DNA of 14,690 bases from Colimorpha sp045597845. GTDB taxonomy: Bacteria; Bacteroidota; Bacteroidia; Bacteroidales; P3. Location of the stretch: assembly GCA_045597845.1 (NCBI GenBank), contig JAZLKZ010000066.1, positions 1-14,690 on the forward strand, read 5' to 3'. Positions 1 to 5,781 of this stretch are shown piece by piece (position 1 is the stretch's first letter; each line of letters starts with the position of its first letter). The notes under the pieces are model-generated. The model saw nothing but the letters and a program-made list of their open reading frames with translations, made no database searches and was not told the DNA's origin. The translations under genes and the position numbers were made by a program.

Positions 1-120
1 GGCGGCTATTTTAGGGGATTGAAGGATTTCAAGCAGTTCCGTATCCCGCTCGTAACGGTTTCCACGCTTGAGGATACTTTGGGAATTTTTGATAGAATTG
101 TTGAGTATTACAATAATTAA
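1..120 (+). CDS. 3' end of an unrecognised protein-coding gene
   Basis: The first 120 bases read as one open frame from the window edge to a TAA at 118-120, giving the last 39 residues of a protein. The visible tail contains the segment IPLVTVSTLEDTLGIFDRIV and ends VEYYNN. The pattern of a short beta-strand (PLVTVS) followed by an amphipathic helix would suit the last strand and helix of an alpha/beta fold, but this is inference and I do not recognise the family. It lies 24 bp upstream of smpB in the same orientation, so the two may be co-transcribed. The start lies outside the window. Confidence 0.6.
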   Translation, partial: GGYFRGLKDFKQFRIPLVTVSTLEDTLGIFDRIVEYYNN

Positions 121-144
121 CGCGGTTTTCCGTTACCTAAAGCA

Positions 145-600
145 ATGGAAGAGAAAAATATCATAGAAATAAAGAACAAGCGTGCCGCCTACGAGTATTT
201 CCTCGTCGATGACTATACTGCCGGCTTGGTGCTTACGGGTACGGAAATCAAATCAATTCGCGATGGTAAGGTCAATCTGTCGGACGCTTATTGTACGTTT
301 ATCGGCAATGAATTGTTTGTAAGGGAGATGCATATCTCCGAATATCGTTTTGGCTCTTATCTTAACCATGCCGCTAAAAGAGACAGGAAACTTTTGCTTA
401 ACAGAAAAGAACTCAATAAGTTGCAAAGTCGTATCAAGGAGCGAGGCTACACCATTATTCCAGTAATGCTTTACGTCAATCCCCAAGGTCGCGCCAAGTT
501 GCTCATTTCGTTGGCACGAGGCAAGAAATTCTTCGACAAGCGCGAGAGTATCAAGGAAAAAGATACGCATCGCGACATGCAACGTGAGTTGAGTTACTGA
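145..600 (+). CDS. smpB: SsrA-binding protein SmpB
   Basis: SmpB binds tmRNA (SsrA) and delivers it to ribosomes stalled on broken mRNAs, so that the nascent chain is tagged for degradation and the ribosome is freed. The 151-residue product has the family hallmarks in order: the N-terminal NKRAAYEYF segment, TGTEIKSIRDGKVNLSDAY (about 32-50), the REMHISEY strand, KRDRKLLLNRKEL (about 79-91), and the basic RGRAKLLISLARGKKFFDKR stretch before the C-terminal tail, which enters the mRNA channel. Length is normal for the family. The ATG at 145 begins a typical N-terminus, and no Shine-Dalgarno sequence precedes it, as expected in Bacteroidota. It is 24 bp after an unrecognised gene and 35 bp before the aspartate kinase, so a shared transcript is plausible. 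The ssrA RNA gene itself is not in the window. Confidence 0.97.
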   Translation: MEEKNIIEIKNKRAAYEYFLVDDYTAGLVLTGTEIKSIRDGKVNLSDAYCTFIGNELFVREMHISEYRFGSYLNHAAKRDRKLLLNRKELNKLQSRIKERGYTIIPVMLYVNPQGRAKLLISLARGKKFFDKRESIKEKDTHRDMQRELSY

Positions 601-606
601 TTTTTC

Positions 607-631
607 ATTTTTCACTCTTTATTTTTCACTC
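607..631. repeat. Small T-rich tandem repeat between smpB and the aspartate kinase gene
   Basis: The 11-base unit ATTTTTCACTC occurs at 607-617 and again at 621-631, separated by TTT, so the period is 14 bases. It fills most of the 35-bp gap between smpB and the aspartate kinase start. It could be a simple slippage repeat in spacer DNA. No stem-loop or promoter motif is visible in it. Confidence 0.7.
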
Positions 632-635
632 AATC

Positions 636-1922
636 ATGCTGGTTTTTAAGTTTGGAGGCGCTTCGGTAAACAGTGCCGATGCTGTGAGAAACATGGCTTC
701 TATTTTGCGGAAATATGCTTCGGAGAAGCTTGTCGTGGTCATTTCCGCTATGGGAAAGACGACGAACGCCTTGGAACAACTGGTTCCGGGAGTATGTGCC
801 GACGATAGAAAAAACGAGATTCTTCGCAACCTGAAGGATTACCATTTCAATATTGCCAACAGCTTGATTCCATGTAATAATGAACCATTGAGGTCGACGT
901 TGGACAGGTTGTTTGACGAGTTGGAGGTAAGGTGTTTTAGGACTCCGACGTCATACAATTTCGACTATGATCAAGTGGTTTCGTTCGGAGAATTGATTTC
1001 TACTACCATAATCAGCTATTTCTTGAATTCAATAGGAATGCGCAACAATTGGATTGACGTGAGGAACATTATCACTACCGACGCCAATTATCGCGAAGGT
1101 CATGTGATTTGGGACTTGACCCAGGAAAATGCGCAACATCTTTGCAATCAGTTCAATGATGAACTCTCGGTTTTAATTACCCAAGGTTTTATCGCCGGTA
1201 CGGCCGAAGGTACTACCACGACGCTTGGGCGCGAAGGGTCCGACTATTCGGCTTCAATCCTGTCCTATTGCCTTGATGCCGAATCGATGACTATCTGGAA
1301 AGATGTTCCAGGTTTTTTGAATGCCGATCCAAAGTTCTTCAGCAACACGGTAAAAATACAGCAAATACCATACAATGAGGCTATTGAGTTGGCTTACTAT
1401 GGCGCAAGCGTAATCCATCCCAAAACAGTAAAACCTATTCAGAATAAGAATGTTGAACTGCATATCCGCTCTTTTATCCTACCCGACGAGGCGGGTTCTG
1501 TGGTGGGCCCGTATGATTGCATTGTGCCGGAGACTCCTTTGTATATCTTCAAAAACAACCAGGTCTTGTTGTCGATTCTCCCTAAGGACTTCTCCTTTAT
1601 TGCCGAAGACAATCTTCAGGTGATTTTTGGCTATTTTGCGCAGTTGGGAATTCGTGTCAATGTCATGCAAAACTCGGCGTTGAGCTTTTCTGTTTGTATC
1701 GACGACAATAAAATTTTGCTGGAACAACTCTTGAAGTTACTCCAGCAAAATTTCAGGGTTTATTACAATAAGTCGCTGCAACTGATTACCATTCGGTATT
1801 ATACTCAGCAGATTGTAGATGAGATTGTTGCAGGGCGTCCCATATTAATGGAACAGCGCAGCCGCTCTACGGCTCAGATTGTCGTTAGCGATTCTTGTAC
1901 TTGTCTATCTGACCTTTCATAG
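636..1922 (+). CDS. lysC: Aspartate kinase, monofunctional, with C-terminal ACT region
   Basis: Aspartate kinase phosphorylates L-aspartate, the first step to lysine/diaminopimelate, threonine and methionine. The 428-residue protein opens with the kinase signature KFGGASV and has VVVISAMGKTTN (about 34-45), SFGELIST (about 117-124) and the GREGSD motif (198-203) of the amino-acid kinase fold. The region from about residue 300 to the end fits the paired ACT domains that bind feedback inhibitors. There is no fused homoserine dehydrogenase. The symbol lysC is a family label; which end product inhibits this enzyme cannot be read from the sequence. Homologues, as I recall them, end shortly after a segment like AQIVV. 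Here the frame runs on for about 11 residues (SDSCTCLSDLS) to a TAG at 1920-1922, and that tail lies wholly on the antisense strand of hpf. No terminator separates the two genes. Confidence 0.93.
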   Translation: MLVFKFGGASVNSADAVRNMASILRKYASEKLVVVISAMGKTTNALEQLVPGVCADDRKNEILRNLKDYHFNIANSLIPCNNEPLRSTLDRLFDELEVRCFRTPTSYNFDYDQVVSFGELISTTIISYFLNSIGMRNNWIDVRNIITTDANYREGHVIWDLTQENAQHLCNQFNDELSVLITQGFIAGTAEGTTTTLGREGSDYSASILSYCLDAESMTIWKDVPGFLNADPKFFSNTVKIQQIPYNEAIELAYYGASVIHPKTVKPIQNKNVELHIRSFILPDEAGSVVGPYDCIVPETPLYIFKNNQVLLSILPKDFSFIAEDNLQVIFGYFAQLGIRVNVMQNSALSFSVCIDDNKILLEQLLKLLQQNFRVYYNKSLQLITIRYYTQQIVDEIVAGRPILMEQRSRSTAQIVVSDSCTCLSDLS

Positions 1923-2172
1923 TGTCGATGCAGCTGGCTACGGCTTCTTCGAAGCTGTTGGCTTGTTTGCTGACAAAAAGGGTCTGTCCGGGAAGTGACA
2001 TGGAGATTTCGGCGACTTTGTTGTTGGCGCTTTCGGGTTTGTCTACCTTCAAGGTTACTTCGCATTTTGTGGCATTGTCGATAAGACGATCCAGTTTGGC
2101 GATTTTTTCATTGATGAACTTCTCAAGTTCAGCGGATGCCTTGAATTTTACAGCATTGATTGTGGTGTTCAT
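1885..2172 (-). CDS. hpf: Ribosome hibernation-promoting factor, short HPF/RaiA (YfiA) type
   Basis: Proteins of this family bind the decoding region of the 30S subunit in slow growth and inactivate or dimerise ribosomes. The 95-residue product has the beta-alpha-beta-beta-beta-alpha pattern of the family: strand INAVKFKAS, helix AELEKFINEKIAKLDRLI, strands around CEVTLKVDK, KVAEISMSL and QTLFVSKQ, and the final helix FEEAVASCIDTMKGQIDKY. It is the short form without the C-terminal dimerisation domain of long HPF. The ATG at 2172-2170 is preceded by a perfect Shine-Dalgarno, AAGGAGGT at 2184-2177, which is exceptional here. It follows xerC after 58 bp and is probably co-transcribed with it. 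The last 38 bp overlap the convergent aspartate kinase gene. Confidence 0.9.
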   Translation of the reverse strand: MNTTINAVKFKASAELEKFINEKIAKLDRLIDNATKCEVTLKVDKPESANNKVAEISMSLPGQTLFVSKQANSFEEAVASCIDTMKGQIDKYKNR

Positions 2173-2176
2173 AATT

Positions 2177-2184
2177 ACCTCCTT
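2177..2184 (-). promoter_or_regulatory. Perfect Shine-Dalgarno sequence of hpf
   Basis: On the - strand AAGGAGGT stands just before the hpf ATG, with 5 bases between AGGAGG and the ATG. It matches the anti-SD end of 16S rRNA without mismatch. Almost every other start in this window lacks such a site, and Bacteroidota ribosomes normally keep the anti-SD occluded. Confidence 0.8.
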
Positions 2185-2230
2185 TTTATTAGTTTTTATT
2201 AATTTCTCGATTTAAAGGCTCTTTAAGAGC

Positions 2231-3142
2231 TCATTGCTCTTTCGCATTTTTGGCAGTTGCTCTTGGGTGTGCATGCTTGTAGGTCTCTTTCAGGTGCTCT
2301 CGTGTAACGTGGGTGTATATCTCTGTGGCGGCCAGGCTGCTATGACCTAGCAATTCTTTTACTGCATCGATATTGGCGCCTTCGTTGAGCATCTCCGTCG
2401 CAAAAGTGTGGCGAAACACGTGGGGGCTGATTCTGTCGGCATTGGATAGCGCGCTCATGTATTTCTTTACAATGTTGTAGATGTTTGACGTGCTTAATGC
2501 CGTACCTTTTTTAGTGATGTAAAAGTTCTCGTTGTTTGGATATTCTTTATTCTTTAACGCAAGATAGCGTTTGATATTTTGTGCCAACTCATTTTCTATG
2601 GGAATAATGCGTTGTTTGTTGCGTTTGCCTAGTACTTTTATGGTCATTGCCGAGAGGTCGATGCTGCTTTCCGTTAGTCCTGCTATCTCTGCTCTTCGCA
2701 TCCCTGTCTCGTATAACATTCTCAGTAATAGTTTGTCTCGTTCTCCTTCAAAGGTGTCTGGGAATGTTTCGACGTTGTAGAGTCTGGAAACTTCGTTCTC
2801 TTTATAGAATACGGGTAATTTTTTTTCAAATTTGAGGGTGGAAACTTTTGTAAAAATATCCCCTTTGACAATGCCTTGTTTGCGTAAATATTTGTGCCAG
2901 GACTTGAGGGCGGATATTTTCTTCATCACCGTCCTTGCCGACATTCCTTCTTCCATCATGGTGATTTGCCATTCCCGTACAATCTTGCTGTCGATGTCCG
3001 ATAGAGTATCTATGCGGTTGTTTCCAAGATACTTACAGAATTCCATAAGGGCATCATGATAGGTTCTTACCGTCAGGGCAGACAGTCTCCGTTCCGATGC
3101 GATATAGTCAAGAAACATTGTTATGGCCTCTTCGATTTTCAT
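2231..3142 (-). CDS. xerC: Tyrosine recombinase of the XerC/XerD family
   Basis: Xer recombinases resolve chromosome dimers at the dif site near the replication terminus. The 303-residue protein has an N-terminal SAM-like DNA-binding domain (about 1-90) and a C-terminal catalytic domain with all expected residues: R149 (TGMRRAE), K173 (LGKRNK), H241 and R244 (SPHVFRHTFA), H267 (LGHSS) and the nucleophile Y276 (EIYTHV). Length and motifs fit a housekeeping Xer rather than an integrase. XerC versus XerD cannot be decided without a tree. I chose ATG at 3142; GTG at 3145, directly in front, is the only close alternative. A TATCTTTG promoter element ends 5 bp before the ATG, so the mRNA may be nearly leaderless. 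Neighbours are rpsU upstream, past a terminator, and hpf downstream, an arrangement familiar in Bacteroidales. Confidence 0.93.
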   Translation of the reverse strand: MKIEEAITMFLDYIASERRLSALTVRTYHDALMEFCKYLGNNRIDTLSDIDSKIVREWQITMMEEGMSARTVMKKISALKSWHKYLRKQGIVKGDIFTKVSTLKFEKKLPVFYKENEVSRLYNVETFPDTFEGERDKLLLRMLYETGMRRAEIAGLTESSIDLSAMTIKVLGKRNKQRIIPIENELAQNIKRYLALKNKEYPNNENFYITKKGTALSTSNIYNIVKKYMSALSNADRISPHVFRHTFATEMLNEGANIDAVKELLGHSSLAATEIYTHVTREHLKETYKHAHPRATAKNAKEQ

Positions 3143-3147
3143 CACTA

Positions 3148-3155
3148 CAAAGATA
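3148..3155 (-). promoter_or_regulatory. Putative -7 promoter element of xerC-hpf
   Basis: TATCTTTG on the - strand matches the Bacteroidota consensus TAnnTTTG exactly. Its last base is only 5 bases before the xerC ATG, which would place transcription start at or within about 3 bases of the start codon. I see no clear TTTG -33 box at the usual distance. Confidence 0.55.
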
Positions 3156-3218
3156 CAACATTTTTTTGTATTGTAATGGGTGGTTGCCCCAAAATGTATC
3201 TCTTAGCATTGGTATATA

Positions 3219-3254
3219 CAAAAAAAGATGTCCATAAAGACATCTTCCTTTTTT
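3219..3254 (-). terminator. Intrinsic terminator after rpsU
   Basis: AAGATGTC (3225-3232) and GACATCTT (3239-3246) form a perfect 8-bp stem with a 6-base loop. On the - strand the stem is followed by a run of seven T. It begins 27 bp after the rpsU stop and separates rpmB-rpsU from xerC-hpf. A T-run also exists on the + strand side (3249-3254), but no + strand gene ends here. Confidence 0.85.
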
Positions 3255-3273
3255 GATTCGTAAGAACGGAAGC

Positions 3274-3471
3274 CTATTTGTCCAACTCGCTCTGACGGAG
3301 CTGCTGAACGTAGATGGCTTTCATTTTGCGTTCCCTTGCGATAACGGAAGGTTTAGTGAATTTCTGGCGTTCGCGCAGTTCTTTCACTACACCAGTCTTT
3401 TCGAATTTTCTTTTGAGTTTTTTGAGAGCTCTTTCGATGTTGTCGCCTTCTTTAATAGGAACTACGATCAT
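3274..3471 (-). CDS. rpsU: 30S ribosomal protein S21 (bS21)
   Basis: bS21 is a small basic protein of the 30S platform, next to the 3' end of 16S rRNA. The 65-residue product begins MIVVPIKEGDNIERALKKLKR and continues FEKTGVVKELRERQ, the diagnostic S21 pattern, followed by a Lys/Arg-rich helix. The ATG at 3471 is supported by the canonical N-terminus and by a Shine-Dalgarno (AAAGAGGT, 3486-3479). In Bacteroidota bS21, with neighbouring proteins, is known to help sequester the anti-SD, and rpsU is known as a gene that retains an SD, which suggests autogenous control. Here it lies 66 bp downstream of rpmB on the same strand and is followed by a terminator, so rpmB-rpsU is a likely two-gene unit. 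Confidence 0.96.
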   Translation of the reverse strand: MIVVPIKEGDNIERALKKLKRKFEKTGVVKELRERQKFTKPSVIARERKMKAIYVQQLRQSELDK

Positions 3472-3478
3472 AGTAAAT

Positions 3479-3486
3479 ACCTCTTT
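3479..3486 (-). promoter_or_regulatory. Shine-Dalgarno sequence of rpsU
   Basis: AAAGAGGT on the - strand lies 7 bases before the rpsU ATG, with GAGGT giving five contiguous pairs to the anti-SD. rpmB, xerC and nearly all other starts in the window lack one. It is compatible with translational autocontrol by S21. Confidence 0.7.
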
Positions 3487-3537
3487 CTTGTTAAGGGTTG
3501 ATAAAAATGTTTATTAAGACTAATAAGGTCTTCAAAC

Positions 3538-3777
3538 TTAGAACTGGAGATGTCCCTGTGCTTCTGCATCAGCGAGAGCTGCAAGAATGCCTTTCTTGTT
3601 GATGATGCGGATGCCCTTTGCGGAAACTTTCAAAGTAATCCACATATCCTCTTCGGGAATGTAAAACTTCTTGGTCTGCAAGTTGGGAGAGAATTTTCTC
3701 TTGGTACGAATGTGTGAGTGGGATACATGGTTGCCGCCAATCACTTTTTTTCCGGTAATTTCACAAATCTTCGACAT
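3538..3777 (-). CDS. rpmB: 50S ribosomal protein L28 (bL28)
   Basis: bL28 is a structural protein of the large subunit near the E site. The 79-residue product begins MSKICEITGKKVIGGNHVSHSH, continues TKRKFSPNLQTKKF, and contains the strand WITLKVSAKGIRIINKKG, all typical of L28; length is normal. A single cysteine (C5) is present and the second pair of a zinc-ribbon L28 is missing, so this is the zinc-free form. No Shine-Dalgarno precedes the ATG at 3777. In many Bacteroidota rpmB is followed by rpmG (L33) and a small DUF4295 protein. Here it is followed instead by rpsU, 66 bp downstream. Confidence 0.95.
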   Translation of the reverse strand: MSKICEITGKKVIGGNHVSHSHIRTKRKFSPNLQTKKFYIPEEDMWITLKVSAKGIRIINKKGILAALADAEAQGHLQF

Positions 3778-3841
3778 GATGATATAATTTTTATTGTTTT
3801 TATGCGTTTTTTTATTGTCTTTCTACTGACGAAAACGGGTG

Positions 3842-3872
3842 CAAAAGTCGGTTTTTTTTTTGATATGGCAAA
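3842..3872 (-). promoter_or_regulatory. Putative promoter of rpmB-rpsU
   Basis: On the - strand a TTTG (3872-3869) is followed, after exactly 19 bases, by GACTTTTG (3849-3842), one mismatch from TAnnTTTG, and then by CA. This spacing suits the Bacteroidota -33/-7 pair. The predicted leader is about 60 bases. The spacer includes a run of ten A (ten T at 3852-3861 on the + strand). Confidence 0.5.
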
Positions 3873-3951
3873 ACTTTTCAACAATGTAGGATTGCATATT
3901 TTAATTTTTTAACATAAAGTAATTTTTAAATAATTATAAAATAATAAATTA

Positions 3952-3959
3952 TATTTTTG
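3952..3959 (+). promoter_or_regulatory. Possible -7 promoter element upstream of mutY
   Basis: TATTTTTG fits TAnnTTTG but lies about 135 bp before the mutY start, in very AT-rich DNA where the motif can occur by chance. It lacks the CA extension seen after most other elements here, and no -33 box is visible. Confidence 0.25.
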
Positions 3960-4093
3960 TGATTTTGTATATTTAACATTGTTTATTTGTCGTTCTTTTA
4001 TTCAAAAATGGTGTTTTCTGATGTTCATTTTGGCAATTGAATCACTTTTTGAACCTTCTCTACTGCAAAAATTCACCTTTAATATCTAATTGA

Positions 4094-5155
4094 TTGTCTT
4101 TCTCGAAAAAAATAATCCAATGGTATCGTGCCGAAGGCAGGCAACTGCCGTGGCGCAACGTCGATAATCCCTATTTCATTTGGCTGTCGGAGATTATTTT
4201 GCAGCAGACGCGCATTGAGCAGGGTATGGAATATTATTTCCATTTTATCTATACCTATCCCACTGTCGCGGATTTGGCGTCGGCGACGGAAGAGCAGGTG
4301 CTCAAGAGTTGGCAGGGTTTGGGCTACTATTCGCGGGCCAGGAATCTCCATTCCGCGGCGCAATATATCGTGAATTATTTCAATGGGGAATTTCCTGATA
4401 ATTATAAGGATATTTGCTCGCTCAAGGGCGTGGGACCCTACACGGCGGCGGCTGTCGCCTCTTTCGCTTTCAAACTTCCGTATCCGGTCATCGACGGCAA
4501 TGTCTATCGGTTGATTACAAGGCTTTTCGGCATCTATACTCCTGTCCCTTCCAATGCCGCCTACAAGGAAATTGAGACTTTGTTGAAGTCGTTGATGGAT
4601 GTCGAACATCCTGATTTGTTCAACCAAGCGTTGATGGATTACGGCTCAATGGTTTGCAAGCCGTTGAATCCTGATTGCGTATCATGTATTTTCGCCCGTG
4701 AGTGTATTGCTTTGCAGAAGGGCAAGGTTGAGGTGCTTCCTGTTAAAATGGCTCCTCCCAAGGTCAAGGAACGGTTCTTCTATTATTTCGACGTAGAGTG
4801 GCCTATGGGTTCTCAGCGATATACATGGGTGCAATGCCGCATGGGGAAGGATATTTGGCAAGGATTGTATGAATATCCGCTCGTCGAGTCGGATTCTGAA
4901 TGGGACGACAAGCGTTTAGTGGATTATGCCAAGCGTTTCGGAGGAGATTTTTTCTCGATGCGTCCCATCGAATTAACCTGCTCGGCGCAATTTACGCACA
5001 AACTCACACATCAGACCATAAAGGCTCGTTTTGTGCACATGGTTTTTGATGAAGAACCATGCTCAAATCCGCTAAATTCGCAGTCTGTTCCTTGTGTCAA
5101 GCTTAAAACTCTCCCTGTTTCTCGTTTGATAGACAAGTATTTGTCAAAAAAGTGA
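4094..5155 (+). CDS. mutY: A/G-specific adenine DNA glycosylase MutY
   Basis: MutY removes adenine mispaired with 8-oxoguanine or guanine in base-excision repair. The 353-residue protein shows LPWR (18-21), the EIILQQTR motif with catalytic Glu (E33), the helix-hairpin-helix KGVGPYTAAAVASF (111-124), the catalytic Asp in VIDGNV (D134), and a [4Fe-4S] ligand set C188-X6-C195-X2-C198-X5-C204. The C-terminal part (about 222-350) fits the NUDIX-like 8-oxoG recognition domain. The start is TTG at 4094: TGA lies immediately upstream in frame, the next in-frame ATG (residue 45) would remove E33, and the encoded MSFSKKIIQWY matches the usual MutY N-terminus. ssb follows after 82 bp with its own promoter, a pairing common in Bacteroidota. 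Confidence 0.95.
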   Translation: MSFSKKIIQWYRAEGRQLPWRNVDNPYFIWLSEIILQQTRIEQGMEYYFHFIYTYPTVADLASATEEQVLKSWQGLGYYSRARNLHSAAQYIVNYFNGEFPDNYKDICSLKGVGPYTAAAVASFAFKLPYPVIDGNVYRLITRLFGIYTPVPSNAAYKEIETLLKSLMDVEHPDLFNQALMDYGSMVCKPLNPDCVSCIFARECIALQKGKVEVLPVKMAPPKVKERFFYYFDVEWPMGSQRYTWVQCRMGKDIWQGLYEYPLVESDSEWDDKRLVDYAKRFGGDFFSMRPIELTCSAQFTHKLTHQTIKARFVHMVFDEEPCSNPLNSQSVPCVKLKTLPVSRLIDKYLSKK

Positions 5156-5187
5156 ATTTTTCTCGTCGAAAAGTACCGAAAAAGAAG

Positions 5188-5195
5188 TATCTTTG
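5188..5195 (+). promoter_or_regulatory. Putative -7 promoter element of ssb
   Basis: TATCTTTG, followed by CA, matches TAnnTTTG exactly. It lies 42 bp before the ssb ATG, giving a predicted leader near 38 bases. No convincing -33 TTTG is seen. ssb can therefore be transcribed independently of mutY. Confidence 0.6.
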
Positions 5196-5237
5196 CATTC
5201 GATACGCACTATTTTGATAACTAAAACAAACTATATA

Positions 5238-5678
5238 ATGATTGGAGTAAACAAAGTAATTTTGATTGGAAATCTGGGTAAGGATCCAGATGTTGTATCT
5301 TTCCCTCAAGATAATAGTGCTGAGGGCGCTGTCGTAAAAAAGGCCTCTTTCCCTTTGGCCACAACAGAAAACAGAAGAAACCGCGATGGTGAGCGTATTG
5401 AGCAGACCGAGTGGCACAATGTCGTCTGTTGGCGCACTTTGGCTGAAATAGCCGAGAAAATCTTGCGCAAAGGCACCTCTATCTATGTGGAAGGTCGTCT
5501 TCAGACTCGTTCATGGGAAGATAAGGATGGCGTGAAGCACCGTGTTACGGAAGTTGTCGCCGACAATTTCATCATTTTGTCCAAGCGCAACGACAATCCG
5601 CTGAACAACGCCTCTCGCGACCCTTTGGCTACCATCTTGAACGACGAGACAGAGCCTTTGGGTGATTTGCCTTTCTAA
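5238..5678 (+). CDS. ssb: Single-stranded DNA-binding protein SSB
   Basis: SSB coats single-stranded DNA in replication, recombination and repair and recruits partners through its C-terminal tip. The 146-residue protein starts MIGVNKVILIGNLGKDPDV, the classic OB-fold entry, and contains TEWHNVVCWRTLAEIAEKIL (57-76) and KGTSIYVEGRLQTRSWEDK (78-96). The OB domain spans about 1-115, followed by a short linker and the tip GDLPF, which is less acidic than the common DDDIPF but keeps the Pro-Phe end. I chose ATG at 5238 because homologues start with this motif; an upstream in-frame TTG at 5193 falls inside the promoter element. It is downstream of mutY and convergent with pgi across a strong terminator. 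Confidence 0.95.
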   Translation: MIGVNKVILIGNLGKDPDVVSFPQDNSAEGAVVKKASFPLATTENRRNRDGERIEQTEWHNVVCWRTLAEIAEKILRKGTSIYVEGRLQTRSWEDKDGVKHRVTEVVADNFIILSKRNDNPLNNASRDPLATILNDETEPLGDLPF

Positions 5679-5732
5679 ATTTATTGCGATGCAAGTGCGC
5701 GATTCATTCTGTGGAATGAGTTGTAATAAATG

Positions 5733-5773
5733 AAAAACGCGGGCTCCATCATCGATGGAGCCCGCGTTTTTTT
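5733..5773. terminator. Bidirectional intrinsic terminator between ssb and pgi
   Basis: ACGCGGGCTCCATC (5737-5750) pairs perfectly with GATGGAGCCCGCGT (5754-5767) around a 3-base loop. Flanking A4 and T4 extend the stem to about 18 bp and give T-runs in both directions. It serves ssb on the + strand and pgi on the - strand, 54 bp after the ssb stop and 9 bp after the pgi stop. Confidence 0.93.
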
Positions 5774-5781
5774 AGTGCTTG

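Larger units (their letters stand above)
3778..4093. other. AT-rich divergent intergenic region between rpmB and mutY
   Basis: These 316 bp contain no gene I can support. The rpmB side holds a promoter-like pair (3842-3849 with 3869-3872) that includes a run of ten T. The middle (about 3900-3970) is almost pure A/T and contains one TATTTTTG on the + strand. No tRNA, small RNA stem-loop or inverted repeat of note is visible. Confidence 0.6.

Noticed and set aside
1922..2215. + strand open frame of 97 codons antisense to hpf
   Set aside because: It mirrors the hpf gene, which has a good family match and a perfect SD. The hydrophobic translation is the usual complement effect.
2206..2233. Possible hairpin terminator between xerC and hpf
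   Set aside because: Only about five base pairs (GCTCT/AGAGC) and no proper T-run. It overlaps the end of xerC and would cut a probable operon.
2231..3142. Tyrosine recombinase as a sign of a mobile element
   Set aside because: Length, motifs and the ribosomal gene neighbourhood fit a housekeeping Xer protein. No attachment-site repeats, cargo genes or composition shift are present.
4079..4627. 182-codon - strand open frame antisense to mutY
   Set aside because: It lies over the catalytic part of mutY, where every MutY motif is present on the + strand. Its own product has no recognisable family pattern.
5193..5237. Upstream in-frame TTG start for ssb
   Set aside because: It falls inside the TATCTTTG promoter element, and SSB homologues begin at the MIGVNKV-like segment encoded from 5238.
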